The position numbers and the translations under genes were made by a program. Of a stretch of 11,792 nucleotides of DNA, positions 6,054 through 11,792 are shown piece by piece; positions within the stretch are counted from its first letter, which is position 1, and every line of letters starts with the position of its first letter. This DNA is from Campylobacter sp. (lineage in GTDB: Bacteria; Campylobacterota; Campylobacteria; Campylobacterales; Campylobacteraceae), in assembly GCA_017506845.1 (NCBI GenBank), contig JAFVMP010000095.1:1-11792 (forward strand). Direction: 5' to 3'. Below the pieces are notes generated by a model. It saw nothing but the letters and a program-made list of their open reading frames with translations, ran no database searches and was not told the DNA's origin.

Positions 6054-7100
6054 TTAGCTCTCTACAGTCTCAAATAGCTTTAACCCTTTGCCGCTACGAG
6101 GCAATGCATCAAGAAGAGCTGATAGAATCTCCTCTATACTACTCTCAGGGTCAATCGAACCAACAGATAGCTCCATATCCATATCTAGTTCATCTTCGCC
6201 CATAAAAAATGTAGTTTGATAAAGTAGCTCTGCAACCCTATGACTTGCCTTTTTAGCACTTTCAAGATCTGTGTGCTTCATCACCATCGCAAAACAACCA
6301 TCACCATAGTGAGCCACAATATCGCTTCGGCGTGATGTTTTAAGTAGAATTTTGGCAATATTTCGTAAAATTCCGTTTTTGTCTTTTAGGCTTGGGATTT
6401 CGTTTAAAACACTATCTTTAACATGGATTAGCATGATGCTTACATTGTATTTATAGCGTTTAACATCATTAAACTCATCGTATAAAACTTTTAGTAAATA
6501 TTTTTTATTATAAACTTCAAATTTGGAGTCATAAATAGAGTTATCTTCAACATTTTTAAAGATTTTATCAACCTCTTCATAGCTAGTTTTAATAGCTCCG
6601 ATGTGGCGCTCCATTAAAATATTTAGCTTACCCAACTCCTCACCAAAAGCCTTGATATTGCCTTGAATTTCAAGCGGATTAGCACTAGCGCTCATCTCAT
6701 TTAGGCGCTTTTTAGCTATGCCTTTCATAATGCCTAAATTCTTATAAATAAGCGATATAATCTGCATCATAGAACGAATCTGGGCAAAGCCAGTTTTAAT
6801 ATCTTTTTCTATTAAGGCTTGACGGTCAAGCTTGTCTTCTTTACTAAAATCTAGTAGCTCTAAGACCTTTTTTTGAAAATTTGCAGGCTTACTTTCTAAA
6901 AGTTTTCTAAAATATATATCAAAATTTTCAGGTGTTGGCTGGATATTCTCAGCTAGCAACTGCTTTAAAACCGCAGAAGAGAATTTATTTAAATCAACAT
7001 TCTCATCATCGCTACCCATAGCAGTCGGGCGAATTCCAGTTCTAGCTACAGCCGATCTAGGAGCTGGCCTAGCTTTTTTATCTTCATCTAATTTAACCAT
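6054..7100 (-). CDS. GGDEF-domain-like protein with degenerate signature
   Basis: A 348-residue, apparently soluble protein. The first ~35 residues are charged and probably disordered (MVKLDEDKKARPAPRSAVAR). Residues 40-180 look helical, including LLAENIQPTPENFDIYFRKL (48-67), a sequence style often seen before GGDEF domains. The C-terminal ~160 residues follow the GGDEF fold: SKFEVYNKKYL (192-202) replaces the usual DxLTGLxNRR start. SDIVAHYGDGCFAMVM (259-274) occupies the active-site hairpin, so GGDEF reads GDGCF. The acidic catalytic residues of the motif are not in register, so diguanylate cyclase activity is doubtful; a c-di-GMP-binding, GTP-binding or scaffold role is possible. AAGGTG lies 5 nt upstream of the start. 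It sits between clpP and def, with a 16-nt gap after clpP. Confidence 0.75.
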   Translation of the reverse strand: MVKLDEDKKARPAPRSAVARTGIRPTAMGSDDENVDLNKFSSAVLKQLLAENIQPTPENFDIYFRKLLESKPANFQKKVLELLDFSKEDKLDRQALIEKDIKTGFAQIRSMMQIISLIYKNLGIMKGIAKKRLNEMSASANPLEIQGNIKAFGEELGKLNILMERHIGAIKTSYEEVDKIFKNVEDNSIYDSKFEVYNKKYLLKVLYDEFNDVKRYKYNVSIMLIHVKDSVLNEIPSLKDKNGILRNIAKILLKTSRRSDIVAHYGDGCFAMVMKHTDLESAKKASHRVAELLYQTTFFMGEDELDMDMELSVGSIDPESSIEEILSALLDALPRSGKGLKLFETVES

Positions 7101-7116
7101 CTCAACACCTTAAAAT

Positions 7117-7698
7117 TTATTTAAAACTCTTTGTCAAAATCGTATCAACGATACCATACTCCACAGCTTCTTGGGCACTCATAAAGTAATCCCTGTCTGT
7201 ATCTTTTACAACTTTTGCTAGTTTTTGGCCTGTATTTTTAGCTAAAATACTATTTAAATTCTCTTTGATTCTTAGAATTTCTTTAGTTCTAATCTCTAAA
7301 TCAGTAGCCTGACCTTGCGCTCCGCCTAGAGGCTGATGAATCATAACTCTAGCATTTGGCAAAATATATCTCTTGCCTTTTGCCCCACTACTTAGCAAAA
7401 ATGAGCCCATACTAGCAGCTTGACCTATACAGATAGTACAAACATCTGGTTTAATATAATTCATAGTATCGTAGATGCTCATACCGCTAGTTACTACACC
7501 ACCTGGGCTATTTATATATAGATAGATATCTTTATCTGGATCTTGTGCTTCTAAAAATAGTAGCTGAGCTACAATTGCACTAGCCATACGATCTTCTATC
7601 TCATCAGTTAGCATTACTATGCGGTCTTTAAGCAAGCGAGAGTAGATATCATAGCTTCTCTCTCCCTTGCCATCATTTTCAATTACATAAGGTATCAT
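7117..7698 (-). CDS. clpP: ATP-dependent Clp protease proteolytic subunit
   Basis: A 193-residue serine peptidase that forms the two-ring chamber used with ClpX or ClpA. It begins MIPYVIEN, the usual epsilonproteobacterial style with little or no propeptide. The catalytic triad is visible: S96 in [11 protein letters not shown] (92-102), H121 in [10 protein letters not shown] (117-126) and D170 in DTDRDYFM (166-173). [12 protein letters not shown] (61-72) is the substrate-binding strand. The start codon shares one base with the tig stop (TAATG), so translation is probably coupled. There is no clpX next to it in the window. Confidence 0.97.
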   Translation of the reverse strand: MIPYVIENDGKGERSYDIYSRLLKDRIVMLTDEIEDRMASAIVAQLLFLEAQDPDKDIYLYINSPGGVVTSGMSIYDTMNYIKPDVCTICIGQAASMGSFLLSSGAKGKRYILPNARVMIHQPLGGAQGQATDLEIRTKEILRIKENLNSILAKNTGQKLAKVVKDTDRDYFMSAQEAVEYGIVDTILTKSFK

Positions 7699-8996
7699 TA
7701 TTTGCTCTCATCTTTTTTGCCAAATAGATCTGTAAATAATTTTTCCTCTACCAATGCCATCTTAATTGCTGGAATCATACCTTGTTTTTTATAGTTTTCT
7801 AGATGCTCTTTTGGATCTACTCCATATCTATAAGCCTCAAAATAGATTGTTTGTAAAATTTCATTATCAGCTACAGTAATATTGCGAACTTTAGCTAGCT
7901 CATCAATAATAAATGTAAGTTTAACACTTTTTAGCGCATCATCTTTATATTTTGCTCTTTGTTCTTCTAATGCTTTTGGGTCTTCTTGGAATTTTTTGCG
8001 TTCTTCATCGCTAAAACTCATCCAATTATTTCTAAACTGCATATCGATCTCTTGTTCTACTATGTTATTTGGTAGATCAAAGCTAAATTTTTCTACAGCA
8101 GCTTCAGCGAATTTAGGTTTTAGCTCCTCAGCAACTAATTTAGCCATTTTTTCAGCTTTGATTTGGCTGCTAATGCGCTCTTCTAGTATCTCTTTAGTTG
8201 GATTTTCTTCATTTGGAAGAACTTTTTTTAGAGCCTCAGCATCTAATTGGCCAATTTTTTTACCTTGGATTTCATGTAGTTTTACCTTAAATACTGCAGC
8301 TTTACCAGCAAGATGAGCTGCACCATACTCAGCTGGGAATGTTACATTTACATCTCTTTCTTCTCCAACTTTTAATCCAACCATTCCATCTTCAAATCCT
8401 GGAATAAACTGACCACTACCAATCTCAAGCACATATCCCTCAGCCTTGCCGCCATCAAATGCAACGCCATCTACGAAGCCTTCAAAATCAAATTTAGCAA
8501 AGTCGCCTTTTTCTAAACTATCTTTTTCTACTTTTTCAAGTGGCGCCATCATATTTAAAAATTCATTGATTTTAGCGTCTATCTCACTTTTTTCTGCTTT
8601 TGGCTCATCAAAGCTTGGGATAAGTGCTTCATATCCTGATACATCTACACTTGGACGGAATGAAATTTCAACTTCAATATCTATATTGCCATCTTTTTCA
8701 TCAAATTTAAGAACTCTTGGTTCAGAAATTATATCTGAGTTTGATCTCTCTACTGATTTTACAGATTCGCTTATAAATTCTCTATAAAGTTCGCCACGAG
8801 CATCGTTTTCTAGATCTTTACCATATCTTTTGATAACTTCAGCTACTGGCACTTTACCAGGGCGGAATCCATCAATTTTTACACTTTTAGCTGCTTTTTG
8901 TGCTAATTTTTCTACTTTTTGTTTTATCTCATCTGCTGTTAGAGTTGTTGTCGCAGTAACATTTACTGAATTTGTAAGTTTAGCATTAACTTGCAT
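7698..8996 (-). CDS. tig: trigger factor (ribosome-associated chaperone and prolyl isomerase)
   Basis: The ribosome-bound chaperone that receives nascent chains. I chose ATG at 8996 (432 residues, [13 protein letters not shown]) over the in-frame ATG at 9014. AAGGGA lies just upstream of 8996, and other trigger factors begin at the equivalent residue. The ribosome-docking signature GFRPGKVP is at 43-50. The FKBP-like isomerase domain spans about 160-245, with [14 protein letters not shown] (164-177) and [20 protein letters not shown] (193-212). The remainder is the helical chaperone body, and the tail LFGKKDESK is short and charged. It is the first gene of the eight-gene minus-strand operon. 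Confidence 0.96.
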   Translation of the reverse strand: MQVNAKLTNSVNVTATTTLTADEIKQKVEKLAQKAAKSVKIDGFRPGKVPVAEVIKRYGKDLENDARGELYREFISESVKSVERSNSDIISEPRVLKFDEKDGNIDIEVEISFRPSVDVSGYEALIPSFDEPKAEKSEIDAKINEFLNMMAPLEKVEKDSLEKGDFAKFDFEGFVDGVAFDGGKAEGYVLEIGSGQFIPGFEDGMVGLKVGEERDVNVTFPAEYGAAHLAGKAAVFKVKLHEIQGKKIGQLDAEALKKVLPNEENPTKEILEERISSQIKAEKMAKLVAEELKPKFAEAAVEKFSFDLPNNIVEQEIDMQFRNNWMSFSDEERKKFQEDPKALEEQRAKYKDDALKSVKLTFIIDELAKVRNITVADNEILQTIYFEAYRYGVDPKEHLENYKKQGMIPAIKMALVEEKLFTDLFGKKDESK

Positions 8997-9027
8997 TATT
9001 TTCCCTTTTGACAAAAATTTAGCGTAT

Positions 9028-9036
9028 AATATATCA
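9028..9036 (-). promoter_or_regulatory. putative extended -10 promoter for the tig operon
   Basis: On the minus strand TGATATATT forms an extended -10 element (TGn before TATATT). T- and A-rich stretches lie upstream of it, and there is no good -35. That is the usual Campylobacter sigma-70 layout. The start would be near 9021, giving a leader of about 25 nt before the chosen tig ATG. The alternative reading TATTAT, offset by 2 bp, cannot be excluded. Confidence 0.45.
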
Positions 9037-9096
9037 AAATTTTGCTTTATTTAAGTATAAATTGCTAAATTTATTTGCTCTCAAGTCAAATTATTG

Positions 9097-9102
9097 TAAA
9101 AT
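9097..9102 (+). promoter_or_regulatory. possible -10 box for folE
   Basis: TAAAAT preceded by TTATTG lies 26 nt before the folE ATG, with a weak TTTGCT at -35 spacing (9074-9079). A perfect TATAAT on the plus strand at 9025-9030 is an alternative that would leave a leader of about 90 nt. The ribosome site AAGGTG (9119-9124) ends 4 nt before the start codon. Confidence 0.35.
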
Positions 9103-9128
9103 TATGCAAAATTTTTTTAAGGTGAATT

Positions 9129-9716
9129 ATGTTTGATAAAAACAGAATGACTGAATTTCAAGACTGCGTAAAAAAGATGCTTGAAATCATGGGTGAAGAC
9201 CCAAATAGAGATGGATTACTAAACACTCCAAAAAGGGTCGCAAAAGCCTATGAATTCATAACTCAAGGCTATAGCCAAAGCCCTTTAGATATCCTAGGCG
9301 ATGCGATGTTTGAAAGTAGCAATAATGAGATGGTTTTAATCAAGGATATTGAGTTTTATAGTATTTGTGAGCATCATCTTTTGCCTATAATCGGTAGAGC
9401 ACATGTAGCCTACATTCCAGATGGAAAGGTCGTAGGGCTAAGCAAAATCCCAAGAATGGTAAATATATACGCTAGAAGATTACAAATTCAAGAACAGATG
9501 ACTGAACAAATAGCGCAAGCCTTGCAAGAAGCGATTAATCCAAAAGGTGTTGGAGTTGTACTAGAGGCTAGACATATGTGTATGGAAATGCGAGGCGTTG
9601 AAAAAATCAATTCAGTCACTACAACTTCGGCACTGCGTGGTTCATTTATAAAAAATCCAGAGACTCGCAAAGAGTTCTTTGATCTAATAAATTCACCAAA
9701 ATCGGTTAAATTTTGA
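9129..9716 (+). CDS. folE: GTP cyclohydrolase I
   Basis: The enzyme converts GTP to 7,8-dihydroneopterin triphosphate, the entry step to folate-type pterins and, in many bacteria, queuosine. The 195-residue length fits the family. The N-terminal helix region has [20 protein letters not shown] (18-37). Zinc ligands are C80 and H83 in [11 protein letters not shown] (76-86) and C151 in [12 protein letters not shown] (146-157), where H149 matches the catalytic histidine. The block [20 protein letters not shown] (101-120) and [10 protein letters not shown] (164-173) are also diagnostic. It has a clear AAGGTG ribosome site, and its TGA overlaps the TTG start of fliI. Confidence 0.97.
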   Translation: MFDKNRMTEFQDCVKKMLEIMGEDPNRDGLLNTPKRVAKAYEFITQGYSQSPLDILGDAMFESSNNEMVLIKDIEFYSICEHHLLPIIGRAHVAYIPDGKVVGLSKIPRMVNIYARRLQIQEQMTEQIAQALQEAINPKGVGVVLEARHMCMEMRGVEKINSVTTTSALRGSFIKNPETRKEFFDLINSPKSVKF

Positions 9717-11023
9717 GCCTAAACAATATCAAAAATCGCCTCGCTAAAAAAGTAAATCTCTCTAGCGTCTTTGGCATAATAACTCGCATTAATGCCAATA
9801 ATATCGAAATATCTGGTCTGCGTCCAAGCATTGGCGATATAGTAAAAATAACTAGTATCGACAGCGATAAAACTGAACTAGGAATGGTAACAGAACTCCA
9901 TCAAAATGGTGCTTGCGTTAGCCCATTTGGCTTTGTTGAGGGATTTAAGGTTGGCGATAGAGTCTATGCAAGCGATCAAGGGATGAGCATTCCAGTAGGA
10001 GAGGCTTTACTAGGACGTGTAGTTGATCCATTTATGAATCCAAAAGACGATAAAGGGCCAATTAACTGTATGGAACTAATCTCTATAATGCGTCCGCCAA
10101 TCCCAGCTATGAAACGTGGATTAATCGATGAATGTTTTAGTGTTGGGGTTAAGAGTATTGATGGATTGCTAACTTGTGGAAAGGGTCAAAAACTTGGAAT
10201 ATTTGCTGGTTCAGGAGTTGGGAAATCCACTCTAATGGGAATGATAGTAAAAAATACTACAGCTCCAATCAAAGTCATTGCGCTCATTGGTGAGCGTGGG
10301 CGTGAGGTGCCTGAATTTATCCAAAAAAATCTAGGCGGAGACCTGACCAACACAGTAATAGTAGTAGCCACCAGCGATGATAGTTCACTGATGAGAAAAT
10401 ATGGCGCCTTTTGCGCTATGAGTGTTGCAGAGTATTTTAAAGATAGAGGGCAAGATGTGCTATTTATGATGGATAGCGTAACACGCTTTGCTATGGCCCA
10501 GCGTGAAATCGGCCTAGCTTTAGGCGAGCCGCCAACATCTAAAGGATATCCACCAAGCGCTCTTACGCTCCTTCCGCAGCTAATGGAGAGAGCCGGTAAA
10601 GAGAATGGCAAAGGTTCAATTACGGCATTTTTTACCGTTTTAGTCGAGGGCGATGATATGAGCGATCCAATAGCCGATCAAAGCCGTTCTATACTAGATG
10701 GTCACATCGTACTAAGTAGAGAGCTAACAGACTTTGGGATATATCCTCCAATTAATATTTTAAACTCAGCTAGCCGTGTTATGAACGATGTAATTACTAA
10801 AGAGCATAGACAAAATGCGAGTAAATTTAAACGACTCTTTTCAATGTTAAAAGAAAATGAGGTATTAATCAGAATTGGCGCCTACCAAAAAGGTGTAGAT
10901 AAAGAGTTAGATTATGCTATAAGCAAAAAAGCTGCGATGGAGGATTTCATAAAACAAAATCCCGATGAGAATGTCCAATTTACTCAAACTATCCAAACAC
11001 TTGCTAAAATCACAGGAGTGTAA
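9713..11023 (+). CDS. fliI: flagellar protein export ATPase FliI
   Basis: The ATPase of the flagellar type III export apparatus, acting on the cytoplasmic side with FliH and FliJ. The 436-residue length is normal. It has an N-terminal beta-barrel (1-95) containing [10 protein letters not shown] (35-44), and Walker A GSGVGKST (166-173). [10 protein letters not shown] (193-202) carries the catalytic glutamate. Walker B is VLFMMDS (249-255), followed by [12 protein letters not shown] (271-282). The alpha/beta ATPase signature [10 protein letters not shown] is at 345-354. The start is TTG at 9713-9715, sharing 4 nt (TTGA) with the folE stop. The next in-frame ATG, at 9884, would remove the first 57 residues of the barrel. 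No clear Shine-Dalgarno precedes the TTG, so translation probably depends on folE. Confidence 0.95.
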   Translation: MSLNNIKNRLAKKVNLSSVFGIITRINANNIEISGLRPSIGDIVKITSIDSDKTELGMVTELHQNGACVSPFGFVEGFKVGDRVYASDQGMSIPVGEALLGRVVDPFMNPKDDKGPINCMELISIMRPPIPAMKRGLIDECFSVGVKSIDGLLTCGKGQKLGIFAGSGVGKSTLMGMIVKNTTAPIKVIALIGERGREVPEFIQKNLGGDLTNTVIVVATSDDSSLMRKYGAFCAMSVAEYFKDRGQDVLFMMDSVTRFAMAQREIGLALGEPPTSKGYPPSALTLLPQLMERAGKENGKGSITAFFTVLVEGDDMSDPIADQSRSILDGHIVLSRELTDFGIYPPINILNSASRVMNDVITKEHRQNASKFKRLFSMLKENEVLIRIGAYQKGVDKELDYAISKKAAMEDFIKQNPDENVQFTQTIQTLAKITGV

Positions 11024-11280
11024 GAGCTTGATTTTGTTTGAATTATAAATTTAACAAGTTAATATCTATTTAAGTAACATTCCCAACCGCTAAAGTAGTT
11101 GAGAATGTTATTAATTTAATGCCATCTATTTTTTATAGATATTAATGAAGACTTCAATCTCTTTTTTTTATCGCTCTTTATATTGTGCTTTTTTATTTTT
11201 AGCTATTTTTCTTGCAAAGACAATTTACGACTAACTATTAATTTAATTTTAAACCATTTTAATATATTGCAAATCAAAAC
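11024..11280. other. intergenic spacer between convergent fliI and pldA
   Basis: About 257 bp of AT-rich DNA with no credible gene. It contains the imperfect hairpin at 11075-11110. Further right there are T-rich stretches on the plus strand, such as the T8 at 11162-11169 and the T6 at 11190-11195. On the minus strand a 17-codon stretch (VFARKIAKNKKAQYKER) without a proper start lies around 11161-11214; I consider it noise. Confidence 0.6.
11075..11110. terminator. imperfect hairpin, possible bidirectional terminator
   Basis: TAACATTC-C-CAAC (11075-11087) pairs with GTTG-A-GAATGTTA (11098-11110 region) through 8 bp, one mismatch and 4 bp, leaving a loop of about 10 nt. It lies 52 bp past the fliI stop and about 170 bp past the pldA stop, between converging genes. 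Neither side has a strong T-run (TTAATTTAAT on the plus side), so efficiency is uncertain. Confidence 0.5.
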
Positions 11281-11790
11281 TTATCTAAATGCAATACCAA
11301 TTCCAATGCGATTTTGATACTTCTTATAATACACCAGCTCATATCCATAACCGCTAAATCCGCTTAAATAAATATAAAATCCATCCCCAATATAATGCAG
11401 ATATCGTAACTCAAATGAGCTTTTATTTTCCTTATCAAAGCGTAGATTATTACTAAAAATGCTTTGGATAAATGAACCACTAGGCAGCTTATAATATGCA
11501 GTTAAATCAATAATTCCATTGTATTTAACAATAGCTGGATTGTCATCTTCATTATCAGGTAGCCTAAGCCAAAGCCGTGGAGTTAAACTTAACTTGCCAA
11601 AATCCAACTCAAACGAGCTATAGATACGATTCCACGAGCGAGATTCTAGCTCACCTTTGCCATTTGAATCATGTAAAAATCCAAGGCGAATATGATTAAA
11701 ATTATAAAAATCAACTGGTATTTGAGTATAAATTTCTGGTTGATAATTATTTTCATAAAATGGCGAAGAATCAGCATAAATATCCCACCA
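11281..11790 (-). CDS. pldA: outer-membrane phospholipase A (partial, C-terminal 169 residues)
   Basis: The minus-strand frame enters from the right edge and ends at TAA 11281-11283. The visible part starts WWDIYADSSPFYENNYQPEI, matching OMPLA. The catalytic triad is present at the right spacing: fragment residues H40 and S42 in FLHDSNG, and N54 in SRSWNR. DDNPAIVKYNG (82-92) is a further hallmark. The rest alternates hydrophobic and polar residues as transmembrane beta-strands do. OMPLA is a calcium-dependent, dimerisation-activated hydrolase of outer-membrane phospholipids; the C. jejuni homologue is linked to haemolysis. The protein ends GIGIAFR, so the last residue is Arg rather than the usual aromatic residue of the beta-signal. 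The N-terminus and signal peptide lie outside the window. Confidence 0.95.
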   Translation of the reverse strand, partial: WWDIYADSSPFYENNYQPEIYTQIPVDFYNFNHIRLGFLHDSNGKGELESRSWNRIYSSFELDFGKLSLTPRLWLRLPDNEDDNPAIVKYNGIIDLTAYYKLPSGSFIQSIFSNNLRFDKENKSSFELRYLHYIGDGFYIYLSGFSGYGYELVYYKKYQNRIGIGIAFR

Positions 11791-11792
11791 TG

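Noticed and set aside
7882..8316. 144-codon plus-strand frame inside tig, and a similar one at 8446-8787
   Set aside because: Serine- and phenylalanine-rich mirror images of the Glu/Lys-rich trigger factor; an expected antisense effect of its codons.
8997..9014. Upstream ATG giving a six-residue longer trigger factor
   Set aside because: The AAGGGA ribosome site lies between the two ATGs and the family N-terminus corresponds to the second one.
10186..10611. 141-codon minus-strand frame inside fliI
   Set aside because: Antisense to the conserved ATPase core; the length is explained by codon constraint on the real gene.
11161..11214. Short minus-strand coding-like stretch after pldA (VFARKIAKNKKAQYKER)
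   Set aside because: Only 17 codons, no usable start codon or ribosome site; the Lys/Asn bias is what AT-rich DNA gives by chance.

Overview
The window looks like chromosomal DNA from a Campylobacter-type epsilonproteobacterium. It is AT-rich, rich in Leu/Ile/Lys codons, and carries the block tig, clpP, def on one strand diverging from folE, fliI on the other. The organism call is inference from gene content, gene order and protein style, not from a database search. A degenerate GGDEF gene lies between clpP and def. From memory C. jejuni lacks it there, which would point to a fetus/hyointestinalis/lanienae-like or other non-jejuni lineage.

Layout. 1-249 (minus): N-terminal part of a DegT/RfbH-like sugar dehydratase/aminotransferase, probably the edge of a surface-polysaccharide locus. 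250-732: AT-rich spacer with an A10-G9 homopolymer run and the remains of a tiny membrane-protein frame. 733-1213 (minus): five tRNA genes, transcribed Pro(TGG), His(GTG), Arg(TCG), Arg(TCT), Leu(TAG), from a near-perfect sigma-70 promoter at 1249-1277. 1327-8996 (minus): eight tightly packed genes, transcribed tig, clpP, GGDEF-like, def, comM/yifB, nnr, purN, terC-family. All junctions but one overlap or are 1 nt apart. 8997-9128: divergent promoter region. 9129-11023 (plus): folE and fliI, overlapping by 4 nt, with fliI starting at TTG. 11024-11280: spacer with an imperfect hairpin between convergent genes. 11281-11790 (minus): C-terminal part of pldA, cut by the window edge.

How the genes fit together. 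Trigger factor (nascent-chain chaperone), ClpP (proteolysis) and peptide deformylase (N-terminal processing) form a protein-maturation and quality group. Nnr repairs damaged NAD(P)H, PurN feeds purine synthesis, and FolE uses GTP to begin folate-type pterin synthesis. ComM/YifB is an AAA+ protein tied to DNA uptake and recombination in other bacteria. FliI powers flagellar export, and PldA is an outer-membrane phospholipase. Most of the window is ordinary housekeeping sequence. The parts that invite a second look are the spacer at 250-732, the spacer hairpins in the tRNA operon, the degenerate GGDEF protein and the TTG-coupled fliI. I do not see convincing evidence of a wholly new system.
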